Shown here: piece after piece, positions 46,731 to 55,219 of the stretch
Numbering within the stretch: position 1 is the stretch's first letter
How the letters are laid out: each line of letters opens with the position of its first letter
Assembly (NCBI RefSeq): GCF_015207425.1
Contig: NZ_JADEWZ010000006.1
Coordinates: 62,001 to 126,000 of the forward strand
Direction of reading: 5' to 3'
DNA length: 64,000 nt
Source: Lusitaniella coriacea LEGE 07157
GTDB lineage: Bacteria; Cyanobacteriota; Cyanobacteriia; Cyanobacteriales; Spirulinaceae
Notes under the pieces: model-generated
The model's database searches: none
What the model was told of the DNA's origin: nothing
Seen by the model: only the letters and a program-made list of their open reading frames with translations
Translations under genes and position numbers: made by a program

Positions 46731-47585
46731 ATGGAATTGTTGAGAGCCAAATTCATCCCAGTTTTTACCTGCATCCTCTTCTTAACGGGGTTAATTCTCC
46801 CCGTTGCCAGCCGCGAAAAGCAAATTGAGTCCGTTTGTCAGACTCCCGTTCTCTCTCGCCTCCAACGCCATCGCGTTTCCTCTGGGGAAACCCTCGAAAC
46901 CATCGCGCGACAATACAATTTGATCCCAGAAACCCTAACGCGCCTCAACCCCTCTTTAAGTCGCGGTTCTGCTCCCGTTGGGCGAGAAATTCTGATTCCC
47001 CCCTTCAATGGCATTCGCATCCAAGCACCGAGAGGATCGACTTGGCAAGACCTGGAAAAAGCCTATGGGGTGCGTGCCGATATTTTATTTGAAATTAATG
47101 GTTGCGAGCGAACGCCAACAACGGTATTTATTCCTGGAGTCAATTGGTCGTCAGCACCCAAAGAAGAGAACTACACGGGATTGACGGGATATCCGCTCAG
47201 GGAAGTAGGAAGAATTATTATCCCCTACGGTTGGTACGACGAACCCCTAACCTCAGAACGGCGATTTCATAGCGGGATTGATATTTTGGCGGATTCGGGA
47301 ACGCCAGTACTTGCCGCAGAATCCGGTGTTGTGGCTTTTGTGGGGCAACAGGGGAATTATGGCAATTTGATCGTTATCAACCACTCCGGCGGGCGACAAA
47401 CTCGCTATGCTCATCTCAGCCAGGTTAACCTCCAACCCGGTCAACAGGTGCAAGGTGGCTCAATCATTGGCGCGGTGGGGATGACGGGCAAACCCGATAT
47501 CGCAGCGCCTCATTTACATTTTGAAGTTCGCCACAGTTCTCCCCAGGGGTGGGTTGCCCAAGATCCCGAAATTCATTTGAGATAA
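46731..47585 (+). CDS. LysM and M23-type peptidase, exported
   Basis: A 285-residue envelope protein. An N-terminal hydrophobic segment (FIPVFTCILFLTGLILPVAS) is a signal peptide or anchor. A LysM repeat (HRVSSGETLETIARQYNLIPETLTRLNP) and a weaker second one (RGSTWQDLEKAYGVRADILFEING) bind peptidoglycan. The M23 domain has FHSGIDILADSGTPVLAAESG and the HLHFEV motif, with both zinc His and Asp ligands present, so it should be an active or EnvC/NlpD-type amidase activator. The start ATG 46731 is used; frames extend upstream into the preceding gene. Confidence 0.93.
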   Translation: MELLRAKFIPVFTCILFLTGLILPVASREKQIESVCQTPVLSRLQRHRVSSGETLETIARQYNLIPETLTRLNPSLSRGSAPVGREILIPPFNGIRIQAPRGSTWQDLEKAYGVRADILFEINGCERTPTTVFIPGVNWSSAPKEENYTGLTGYPLREVGRIIIPYGWYDEPLTSERRFHSGIDILADSGTPVLAAESGVVAFVGQQGNYGNLIVINHSGGRQTRYAHLSQVNLQPGQQVQGGSIIGAVGMTGKPDIAAPHLHFEVRHSSPQGWVAQDPEIHLR

Positions 47586-47591
47586 GCTAAA

Positions 47592-48083
47592 TTAGCGATA
47601 ATTGGTAAATTGCAAAGCCAGGGGAAAATCCTCCTGTTTGAGTCGCTGCATCACATTTTGTAGGTCATCTTTGGATTTACTCGACACGCGCACGACATCC
47701 CCTTGAATCGAGGCTTGAACTTTTTTGAATTCGTCGCGAACGAGCTTGCTGATTTTTTTCGCTAAGTCTTGGCTAATTCCTTGTTTAAGGGTAATTTCTT
47801 GGCGAAGGCGACTGCCACTGGCGGATTCAACTTTACCGTAGTCAAATATTTTTTGGGATAGATTGCGCTTGGCTGCCTTCGTTCGCAAAATAGTGTGAAT
47901 CGCTTCTAAGGCAAATTCGCTGTCTGTATTCACAAGGATTGCATTCTCTTGCAATTCTAGGGTGCTTTTTGTGTCTTTTAGATCGTAACGACTTTTAATT
48001 TCCCGTAGGGCTTGATCGACGGTATTGACCATTTCTTGACGATCGAAGTCGCTAACAATGTCGAAGGAAGAAGTAGAAGCCAT
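47592..48083 (-). CDS. YajQ family nucleotide-binding protein
   Basis: A 163-residue protein with the UPF0234/YajQ pattern: [25 protein letters not shown] cut here to its SFDIVSDFD core, [35 protein letters not shown] and [15 protein letters not shown]. In Xanthomonas a YajQ protein binds c-di-GMP and acts on transcription. It converges with the M23 gene with only 6 bp between stops. Confidence 0.93.
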   Translation of the reverse strand: MASTSSFDIVSDFDRQEMVNTVDQALREIKSRYDLKDTKSTLELQENAILVNTDSEFALEAIHTILRTKAAKRNLSQKIFDYGKVESASGSRLRQEITLKQGISQDLAKKISKLVRDEFKKVQASIQGDVVRVSSKSKDDLQNVMQRLKQEDFPLALQFTNYR

Positions 48084-48529
48084 AATTTAACAAAGAGAAT
48101 TTTAAAGTTTAAATTCAAAAGAAACGCGATCGCGGTTCTCAAAGTTCATAAGGTACAAAATTTTTTCCCTTCCCCAAACCCAGTTAAAGCTGGGAGATAG
48201 GAGTATAGCATTGTTCTGCCCCAACAGAATTAGCGTTAAGCAATCGGCAAGCAGCGATTCGCTAAAGCCTTACTGTTTGTCGCTTTGCGTTTTTTGAGAT
48301 GTTCTAACGTAAACTCATCGGCAATGTGCTAGATCGCGAATTGCAATATACCCACATATTCCCACAGGAATATAACCCGTCAAGTTTAAGGGTTGAGATA
48401 TCGGAAAACTGTAATGGGAGAAGGAGGGATGTTAATGGGGAGTAAGGAGCAGCGTTCTGTTGTCCGTTTGGGCAAATTGCACGTTTCGCGCGCCACTATT
48501 CTCCAAGATTCCCTCAATCCCCTCAATTC
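48084..48529. other. Spacer without a recognised feature
   Basis: 446 bp between two minus-strand genes. It includes HIP1 octamers, short AT-rich runs and a phrase (ACAGGAATATAACCCGTCAAG) shortened here to its start that resembles other spacers. No gene, tRNA or strong hairpin is visible. The yajQ promoter should lie at its left end. Confidence 0.35.
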
Positions 48530-49072
48530 CTAGTCAAAGTAGAACAAAGTAACGAGTTTACCTTGTTCTTCTGCCTCCTCACAGGTTTTGAGCAATGTTT
48601 GGCTATCGTGGAATGCAAAACAGATCAATTGCTGACAGCGCGAGATGATTTCGCGATTGCACAGCGCGCTGGCTTCCCCAAGAGACAAAGCATCATTGTC
48701 GGAATTTTCCACTAAATGAATGACCTGGTTAAGCTGTTCGATAGACTCTCTGGGCTGTCTATCGAGGCTTTGGGGCAAGATCACTGTCAGTAAATTGGGG
48801 TCGGCGCGCATTGCACCTTTGATTGCCGCAGAATTTGTTCCCGCAGCACCAGAGGTGACCAAACGATTTCCACCCAACACGAGGGCGTAACTCATCATTT
48901 CAATTAATTTCTGATGAGTAATCGGAACGTGGCGCGAACCCAGCAGTGCAATTCGTTTTGAACTGGTTTGCTGAATCGCAGCGAGTTCCTGGGCTAACGT
49001 ATCAATTTTTGGGATATCTATAGATTGACTCAAATCCCTACTCAGGCTGAATAACGCAAGATATTGTATCAA
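48530..49072 (-). CDS. DprA/SLOG-fold protein
   Basis: A 180-residue protein with a Rossmann-like SLOG fold: KRIALLGSRHVPITHQK, NRLVTSGAAGTNSAAIKGAM, LLTVILPQSLDRQPRES, and SRCQQLICFAFHDSQTLLKTCEEAEEQGKLV. This is the core of DprA/Smf without its C-terminal winged helix, at about half the length. SLOG proteins bind nucleotides or ssDNA; some occur in defence systems, others in nucleoside cleavage. No defence neighbours are seen, so a housekeeping role is as likely. Confidence 0.8.
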   Translation of the reverse strand: MIQYLALFSLSRDLSQSIDIPKIDTLAQELAAIQQTSSKRIALLGSRHVPITHQKLIEMMSYALVLGGNRLVTSGAAGTNSAAIKGAMRADPNLLTVILPQSLDRQPRESIEQLNQVIHLVENSDNDALSLGEASALCNREIISRCQQLICFAFHDSQTLLKTCEEAEEQGKLVTLFYFD

Positions 49073-49148
49073 AACTGCCCTTCAGTGCGCGATCCTTGCA
49101 ACAAATTTTTTGCGCGATCGCGCCCCCAAAAGAATCCGATCGCCTTAT

Positions 49149-49178
49149 TTGCGTTATCTTTAAAGCCTGTGTTATGAT
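49149..49178 (+). promoter_or_regulatory. Promoter of tRNA-Val
   Basis: TTGCGT (49149-49154) and TATGAT (49173-49178) are separated by 18 bp, with an extended -10 TG at 49170-49171. The tRNA begins 13 nt downstream. Confidence 0.55.
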
Positions 49179-49191
49179 TTGTAATCGCTGA

Positions 49192-49265
49192 GGACGCATA
49201 GCTCAGTTGGTTAGAGTACTACGTTGACATCGTAGGGGTCACTGGTTCGAACCCAGTTGCGTCCA
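49192..49265 (+). tRNA. tRNA-Val (GAC)
   Basis: A complete 74 nt cloverleaf. Acceptor GGACGCA pairs with TGCGTCC, the D arm is GCTC...GAGT, the anticodon stem is CTACG/CGTAG with anticodon GAC at 49226-49228, and the T arm is CTGG-TTCGAAC-CCAG. CCA is not encoded, as usual in cyanobacteria. Confidence 0.96.
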
Positions 49266-49267
49266 TT

Positions 49268-51340
49268 TTAAGGATTTTCTGCTTCGTTCCAAGGGGTAAT
49301 GCGGAAGGCATTAGAGGCTTTAAATTCCACCTTAAAGGGAATGAGGGGAATGCCGTCTCCTGGAGCGGTTGTCAGATTTACAAGGGGCGTTTCCTGAAAG
49401 CGTTCCGCCGCTTCTTTGTTCATCGGTTGAGAGTCCGCGATCGCGCCATCAGGGGTGACGTTCACTTTATAAATCAAACTGGGGCGAAAAATATCATCGC
49501 TGTTGACATTTTCCGCGACCTCAAACTGACCTGGAACTTGTCGATCGAGTAACTCAAATAAGCAGTGTTTCAACATTCCCATATCCGCCGGATCGGTCAT
49601 GTTTTGCGTTAAACCCCTCGCTTTTGCCGACCAAGATGCTACCTCAAATGCACCATTATAAAATGTCACTTTAAAGTCTGCGAGAGGCTCTTGCGGGTCT
49701 TGGACATCGGGTTTTTGATCCCACCACAATCGATCGATAGGAGTCGTATAGGCAAGACCTTGAGACATTTTATCGTAAGCATAATACTTGATAATTTTCC
49801 CTTTTGAATTAACAAAAACTCGTAGGATAATTTTGTCTTCGGGAAGACTTTTAGGGTCTAGATTTTGCTGGATTTGTGCAGACAGTTGTTGTTGAAACTT
49901 CGAGATTTGCTTGGAGTCAGCGATCTTAACAGGACTGACATTCGCTTGAATCCTTTTGATTAATTGTTGAACGGATTGCAAATCCACAGCAGATTCAATA
50001 ACTTTGGCATCGTACCAATTACCCGGTTGATAGACCTCTCGAATTTCCAAGCAAGCATAGTTGAATTCCCGATAAGCCACTCTGGGATCGACACCGGGAG
50101 TCGCCTGGGAGGAAGCAAGATGTAAAATATCTCCGACGCTGGCGTAGCATTGATTGCGATATTTTGAGGATAGGGAGAGAGAGGAGTGCTGATTGGAAGG
50201 GACAGCTTCTTCTAGGGGAACTGCATGACCGAATAACCAAATTTTATCAAGTAATGCGTCCTGGGCATTCCAACCTACTTTTGCCCAATGTAAAATCCCT
50301 TGGTTGGTTCTAATTTCTGCTTGTAGAAGTTGTTGCCTTGGGTCATCGGTTTGTTGAGCGACGATCTTTGTTGCGCGTTCAAATAATAAATCCGCGCGAC
50401 GCGCTGAATCTGCGTCAATTTTTCCTTTCCATGCAGTTTTTTCCCACGCTTGCCAAATCGCAACGCGACCTAAAGCATTCATAGAAGCAGGATCGCCAAC
50501 GAGGTTGCCTTTTTCGTATTCCGCGATCGCTTTTTCAAAATCTCCTAACGCTTCATAAATGCTGCCGATACTAACGCTAATTCGAGGATCGTCGGGAATG
50601 AAATTGAGCGATCGCGCGTAACTTTCTTGCGCTTCAGACCAACGATTTTCTGCTTGCAACTTTCTCCCTTGTTCGTAATACAATTCCCCCACGCGAGGTA
50701 AATTGCTGTAGGTAATGTGGGACAAACTCAGCAGAGTCAATGCTCCTGCAAAGGTCACTTCAGCGTGTAAATAGGGGGGGATTTTTAGACTGGTTAAAGC
50801 GCTTTCGACCACCTTCTGACCTTTATCGGTGAGCGCGCCTCCGGCGACCAACGCTAAACCCGCACCTTGACTAATCGTGCTGAACATCCCCCACAAATCG
50901 AACCCTTCTGCGGCGGAAAAGGCTTTTGCGGTTTGGGAGAGAAAGGTAGTGGAAACCACCAAGCAAACGACGGTTCCGAGGTTCCACACCCAATCGTATT
51001 TTGCCCATTTGGGTTGGGGTTGAGGTTTGGGGGGTAAACCTTCGAGAAACCACCACCAAGAGGATTCTGGGGGATTTAAACTCTGGCGACATTGAGCCAA
51101 TCGATCCTCTTGAATAATACTCTTTGCTTGCTCAATTAAGGCATCGTCGAGTTGCACCAGTTGAGCGAGGAGTTGGCGTGATGCGGGAGGCGTTTGGTTC
51201 AGGACAGCTTGAATCCCATCTCGCGCTAAAAGGACGTTGATAATTTGCGAGAGTGCGGGTTGAGCTTTTGCGGAGGCTGCATCTTTTATGGCTGCAAGAG
51301 CAGCCGCATATTTCGCGATCGCGTCTTCTAAGTTTTCCAT
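49268..51340 (-). CDS. TPR-containing membrane protein
   Basis: A 690-residue protein I cannot name. Hydrophobic segments lie at about 120-142 (VWNLGTVVCLVVSTTFLSQ) and about 195-215; a third, weaker one is near 155-170. TPR units follow (about 222-300: YYEQGRKLQAENRWSEAQESYARSL cut to its core, IYEALGDFEKAIAEYEKG). The C-terminal half repeats a motif of the type IIRVFVNSKGKIIKYYAY and LIYKVNVTPDGAIADSQP, two related beta segments. The stop codon lies 2 nt from the end of the tRNA-Val, which reads the other way. Confidence 0.82.
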   Translation of the reverse strand: MENLEDAIAKYAAALAAIKDAASAKAQPALSQIINVLLARDGIQAVLNQTPPASRQLLAQLVQLDDALIEQAKSIIQEDRLAQCRQSLNPPESSWWWFLEGLPPKPQPQPKWAKYDWVWNLGTVVCLVVSTTFLSQTAKAFSAAEGFDLWGMFSTISQGAGLALVAGGALTDKGQKVVESALTSLKIPPYLHAEVTFAGALTLLSLSHITYSNLPRVGELYYEQGRKLQAENRWSEAQESYARSLNFIPDDPRISVSIGSIYEALGDFEKAIAEYEKGNLVGDPASMNALGRVAIWQAWEKTAWKGKIDADSARRADLLFERATKIVAQQTDDPRQQLLQAEIRTNQGILHWAKVGWNAQDALLDKIWLFGHAVPLEEAVPSNQHSSLSLSSKYRNQCYASVGDILHLASSQATPGVDPRVAYREFNYACLEIREVYQPGNWYDAKVIESAVDLQSVQQLIKRIQANVSPVKIADSKQISKFQQQLSAQIQQNLDPKSLPEDKIILRVFVNSKGKIIKYYAYDKMSQGLAYTTPIDRLWWDQKPDVQDPQEPLADFKVTFYNGAFEVASWSAKARGLTQNMTDPADMGMLKHCLFELLDRQVPGQFEVAENVNSDDIFRPSLIYKVNVTPDGAIADSQPMNKEAAERFQETPLVNLTTAPGDGIPLIPFKVEFKASNAFRITPWNEAENP

Positions 51341-51539
51341 GGAACCTGATGATTCGGAATTATGAATGGAGTGCGAGGTTTCTTCCCTTTCTTTTTATAC
51401 GGAACACTTGGGGAGAAAATGCAATAAAAGTATGGGGAGGCTTAGTGGCGAGGCAAGTTGTCGGAATAGCAAGTTTTTACGGCTGAGATTCCGATCGCTA
51501 AATGCTCGCTTTCTATTCATAACGTATAACTCTTGTCCA

Positions 51540-52463
51540 ATGTTCCTCAGAACGGTAAACTCACGGCAATTAATTCATACAGGGATAACAACAAGCGTGG
51601 GTTTAACAACAGAACAGTCGATTGAGGTGGGTGCGTGGAAATGGTTTTATCGCGAAGCAAAACCGGAAACAGAGACAGATAAAACACCTGTTGTGTTTTT
51701 ACACGGCATTCCTTCCCAGAGTTATAGTTGGTGCGAGATTATGCCCAAATTAGCAGAACGGGGAATGCGCGCGATCGCGCCGGATTGGATCGGTCACGGC
51801 TTTTCTGATAAACCGGAAAAACAGGATTTTGCCTACACCCCAGAAGCGTACCGAGAAGCGTTAGGACAATTCCTCGATGCCTTGGAACTCGAACGAGTCT
51901 CCCTCGTTGTTCAAGGATTTTTAGCCTCAGTGGGGATACAATATGCCCTAAGAAACCGCGATCGCGTCCAGCGATTAGTCATCCTCAATACCCCCCTCTC
52001 CCCAAACGTTAAACTCCCCTGGAAAATGAAGCAGTGGAGCATTCCCCTCGTTGGCGATATGGTCGTGCAAGACCCCTTGATTGTCGATCGTACCCTCGAA
52101 GGCGGTAGCGGTTTTCTCATCTCTGACGAAAATTTGGACGTGTATCGCAAACCCTTTTTGCAAGCATCGGTAGTGGGACGCGCGCTCAAAACCACAACCC
52201 AAAGGCTCGATCTTCCGAAAGTCACCGCAGAACTCGAAAAAGAGTTACCCACTTGGACAAAACCCCTACAAATTATTTGGGGATGCGCCGATCCCTGGTT
52301 GGATGTTTCCCCCGTTGAAATCCTCGCTCAGTCTCGCAACAACATCGAATTGGTCAAACTTCCCGAAGCCAAACATTATCCCCAAGAACATTGGTCTGAA
52401 GAAATTAGCAAAGTTCTGGTTGATTTTTTGCGCCGTCAAGATCCGACAGGGGAGACGGGATGA
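51540..52463 (+). CDS. Alpha/beta-hydrolase fold protein lacking a nucleophile
   Basis: A 307-residue protein similar to haloalkane dehalogenase-type hydrolases. FLHGIPSQSYSWCEIMPKL, IAPDWIGHGFSDKP, and the acid IWGCADPWLD with histidine AKHYPQEHW are present. At the nucleophile elbow, where relatives have HDWGS or xxSxG, it reads VVQGFLASVG, so no Ser, Asp or Cys occupies the catalytic position. It is therefore either non-catalytic or uses a different mechanism. ATG 51540 is chosen because the family's N-terminus starts there; the frame extends upstream in unlikely sequence. Confidence 0.85.
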   Translation: MFLRTVNSRQLIHTGITTSVGLTTEQSIEVGAWKWFYREAKPETETDKTPVVFLHGIPSQSYSWCEIMPKLAERGMRAIAPDWIGHGFSDKPEKQDFAYTPEAYREALGQFLDALELERVSLVVQGFLASVGIQYALRNRDRVQRLVILNTPLSPNVKLPWKMKQWSIPLVGDMVVQDPLIVDRTLEGGSGFLISDENLDVYRKPFLQASVVGRALKTTTQRLDLPKVTAELEKELPTWTKPLQIIWGCADPWLDVSPVEILAQSRNNIELVKLPEAKHYPQEHWSEEISKVLVDFLRRQDPTGETG

Positions 52464-52715
52464 GATGAAATTCGGTTGAATGCCCTTGGTGCGGAGAGTA
52501 AGGAAGCGGGGGAAGCTGGGGGGGGAGCTTTCGGATGACACGGGGAAGGGGAGACACGGTGACACGGAGAAGTGGTGACAGGTCGAATTTTCATGATGCG
52601 CAATTAGGAGGATTTGATATAACTCAATAACTCTGAATTCAGGATTTTGAAATCGTATTTGGCGATAGAATTCAATGTATCCCTTTAATTAACATGAGTG
52701 TTGCCAATTAAAAAT

Positions 52716-53171
52716 ATGAAACGCTTACCAGTCATTTTGTCGTTAATTTTTGCGTTAGTCGCAACCCTGCTCGTTGCCTGTGGAAGTCCCAATGTTGCTC
52801 AAGCACCGCCAACCTATACGCCGGATAAAGTTTCCGAGATTCAGCGCTATATGGTTCCTATTGACAAAGCTAGGGAACGGTTGCCGGAATTGGGGAGTTT
52901 AATCGAGAAGGAAGATTGGATTTTTGTCCGCAACTTCATTCACGGTCCCCTAGGACAATTACGGGGAAGTATGAGCTATGTGGCTCGCACTCTCCTACCC
53001 AATGATGCACCCAAAGCAAAAACGCTGTCAGAGGACTTATTCGGTCACTTAGAGAAGATCGATGCTGCCTCACAGGAGAATAACTATACTGCTGCGATAC
53101 AGCAATATAAAGAGGCGGTTGGGGATTTTGATGCGTTCTTGTCGCTGATTCCCGGCGAACCTGAATCTTGA
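52716..53171 (+). CDS. psbQ: Photosystem II lipoprotein PsbQ (CyanoQ)
   Basis: A 151-residue precursor. A signal peptide ends in the lipobox LLVAC with C22, giving lipid attachment on the lumenal side. The mature part is a four-helix bundle (IQRYMVPIDKARERLPELGSL, WIFVRNFIHGPLGQLRGSMSYV, NYTAAIQQYKEAVGDFDAFL), which matches CyanoQ. It stabilises the oxygen-evolving complex. ATG 52716 fits the lipoprotein signal; a TTG 18 nt upstream is less likely. The FAD oxidase gene follows 7 nt later. Confidence 0.92.
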   Translation: MKRLPVILSLIFALVATLLVACGSPNVAQAPPTYTPDKVSEIQRYMVPIDKARERLPELGSLIEKEDWIFVRNFIHGPLGQLRGSMSYVARTLLPNDAPKAKTLSEDLFGHLEKIDAASQENNYTAAIQQYKEAVGDFDAFLSLIPGEPES

Positions 53172-53178
53172 GCCTAAT

Positions 53179-54279
53179 ATGCTCCGTATAACCATTATTG
53201 GGTGTGGCGTGGTGGGAGCCGCGATCGCGTACGAGTTGAGTTCGATTCCTGGGGTGAAAATTACACTCCTCGATCGCGAAACTCCCGCATCTGGTTCAAC
53301 CCGCGCCGCACTCGGCGTTCTAATGGGGGGGATTAGTCGCAAAAGGAAGGGGAGAGCGTGGCGGTTGCGAGAAAGCAGTTTGCAGCGTTACGAAACCCTG
53401 ATCCCCGAACTGGAATCCCTCACGGGACAATCGATTGCGTTCAATCGCCAAGGCATTCTCCGATTGTGTTTCCAAGGCGAGGATTTTGAATCCTGGAATC
53501 CCTTAATCAAGTTGCGCCACAGTCAGGGTTTTCCTTTAGAAATTTGGGATATTCAAGAACTTAAAAAACGCTGTCCGCACCTTGAAAATGAAGCGATTAT
53601 CGGTGCAATTTATTCGTCGCGCGATCGACAAGTCAATCCCACGCAACTGACTCAAGCCTTGGTTGCAGGCGCGCGAGCAAACGGCGTAGATTGTCAATTT
53701 GGCGCGAATATTCAAAAAATCGAAACGATCGAGCTTCCTGACGCGCACAGGGTTCGCTGCTGCGAAACACCGAAGGGAACCCTAGAAACCGATTGGCTGG
53801 TTATTGCCGCCGGCTTGGGTTCGACTCCCCTCACCACACATTTAAAACGTCCCCTCGATTTGCGTCCCGTCCTCGGACAAGCTTTGCATCTTCAAGTAAA
53901 AATGCCTTTGGGTCACGAGGAATTCCAACCCGTCATAACCGGAGAGGACGTAAATATCGTCCCCTTGGGAGAAAAAAACTATTGGGTGGGTGCAACGGTT
54001 GAATTTCCCAACGAATTCGGGGAAGTTGTCGCCAATCCCACGCAGCTAGAGCAGATGAGGGAAAAAGTCATTTCCTTTTGTCCTCCCTTAGCCGACGCAA
54101 CCATTCTGCGAACTTGGTTGGGTCAGCGTCCTCGTCCTGAAGGTCGTCCTGCACCCATTATCGAGCCGCTATCGGGGTATAGCAACGTATTACTCGCCAC
54201 AGGACACTATCGGAATGGTATCCTCCTGGCTCCGGCAACGGCTCAACTGATTCGCAATTTAATCTTGGAAACGCTTTAA
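53179..54279 (+). CDS. FAD-dependent oxidoreductase, DadA/glycine-oxidase type
   Basis: A 366-residue protein of the DAO family. The dinucleotide loop IIGCGVVGAAIAYEL opens it, followed by LLDRETPASGSTRAALGVL (FAD contacts), and near the end a second FAD region TGHYRNGILLAPATAQLI. The layout fits glycine oxidase ThiO or amino-acid oxidases; substrate is not readable. It is likely co-transcribed with psbQ, an unusual pairing whose meaning is unclear. Confidence 0.9.
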   Translation: MLRITIIGCGVVGAAIAYELSSIPGVKITLLDRETPASGSTRAALGVLMGGISRKRKGRAWRLRESSLQRYETLIPELESLTGQSIAFNRQGILRLCFQGEDFESWNPLIKLRHSQGFPLEIWDIQELKKRCPHLENEAIIGAIYSSRDRQVNPTQLTQALVAGARANGVDCQFGANIQKIETIELPDAHRVRCCETPKGTLETDWLVIAAGLGSTPLTTHLKRPLDLRPVLGQALHLQVKMPLGHEEFQPVITGEDVNIVPLGEKNYWVGATVEFPNEFGEVVANPTQLEQMREKVISFCPPLADATILRTWLGQRPRPEGRPAPIIEPLSGYSNVLLATGHYRNGILLAPATAQLIRNLILETL

Positions 54280-54316
54280 TAACGAGAATCTTCATAAAAC
54301 AAAACAAACAGTGAAA

Positions 54317-54351
54317 TCTCCCCTGTCCTTTGTTGAGGAGAACAGGAGAGA
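54317..54351. terminator. Possible terminator between convergent genes
   Basis: Arms TCTCCCCTGT (54317-54326) and ACAGGAGAGA (54342-54351) pair with one mismatch around a 15 nt loop. It lies between two convergent genes. No clear T-run follows on either strand, so the call is modest. Confidence 0.35.
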
Positions 54352-54394
54352 GATTGGGAAAGGATTAGTTTATAACGAGTCTAGCCAAGTTGCT

Positions 54395-55219
54395 TTATTG
54401 ATCGGCTTGGGGGACGATCTCGGTAGCAATCAAAACGGGTTTGTTCGTATATTCGGTTTCAAGGCTTTCCTTAACGTCTAAGTCCCAAGTCAAATCGTAT
54501 TCTTTCTCAACTTCGGCGAGAACAAAGGAACGAACTTGACCTGTCACGACAACTTCATCTCCGGGTTCGTAGGTCGCTGTGGGGTCTGTCAGGTTTAATA
54601 CAATGAGGTCGCCAGCACCTGCCACTTGGTCTTCGTCTAGTTTAAACGCGATCGCGCCGTCAGTTCCTTCCATTTCTTCGATTTCTCCGCCGACAGCAAC
54701 GGTTTGACCGTAATAATCAGTGGGATTTCCGGTTACTTCTCCCGCATCTGGCGAAATCGCAATATATTCGGCAACAATCGTCGGTTGTTCCCCATAGTCA
54801 TCGGTAGGATCCCAATCTAAGTCAAACTCGCCCTCAAAATCAAAGGCATTAAACTTGCGGACTTCCCCCTTCACCAGAACCTCTCCATCTTCTGGAAGTT
54901 CGATGGGTTCCCCGGAAGCGTTGACAATCAAAATTTCTTCGCCGCCGAAGAAATCGTCGTCCGCCAAGGTAAAGCTAATATTATCGACAACTTCCCCTAC
55001 TTCTCCTCTAGCGGTAATCGTTTGACCAAAGAGTTCGTCCGCATTCTCAGCAACGGTTTCGGGTTCTTTTACTGCTTCTTGGGAGGTAACATCCGGTGTA
55101 TCGGTTTCTTCGGTCGTGGTGCAGGCGGGTAATAATAGTCCCATCAATGCTAGCGCGATCGCGCCCGTGCGGAAACTGCGATTGGGGGATAAAGTTTTGA
55201 GTAAATTCTTCTTAAGCAT
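54395..55219 (-). CDS. Lipoprotein with two OB-like repeats
   Basis: A 274-residue precursor. The signal ends in a lipobox LLPAC with C33. Two similar modules follow: LFGQTITARGEVGEVVDN ... VLVKGEVRKF (about 63-125) and YYGQTVAVGGEIEEMEGT ... VVVTGQVRSF (about 168-235). Each has the strand order of OB folds and ends EFDLDWD or EYDLTWD. The protein is extremely acidic. A periplasmic or lumenal binding role is likely, for an unknown ligand. Confidence 0.8.
   Translation of the reverse strand: MLKKNLLKTLSPNRSFRTGAIALALMGLLLPACTTTEETDTPDVTSQEAVKEPETVAENADELFGQTITARGEVGEVVDNISFTLADDDFFGGEEILIVNASGEPIELPEDGEVLVKGEVRKFNAFDFEGEFDLDWDPTDDYGEQPTIVAEYIAISPDAGEVTGNPTDYYGQTVAVGGEIEEMEGTDGAIAFKLDEDQVAGAGDLIVLNLTDPTATYEPGDEVVVTGQVRSFVLAEVEKEYDLTWDLDVKESLETEYTNKPVLIATEIVPQADQ

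Noticed and set aside
48530-49072. The SLOG-fold protein as part of a defence system
   Set aside because: No TIR, helicase, nuclease or other defence-type gene is adjacent; the neighbours are housekeeping.
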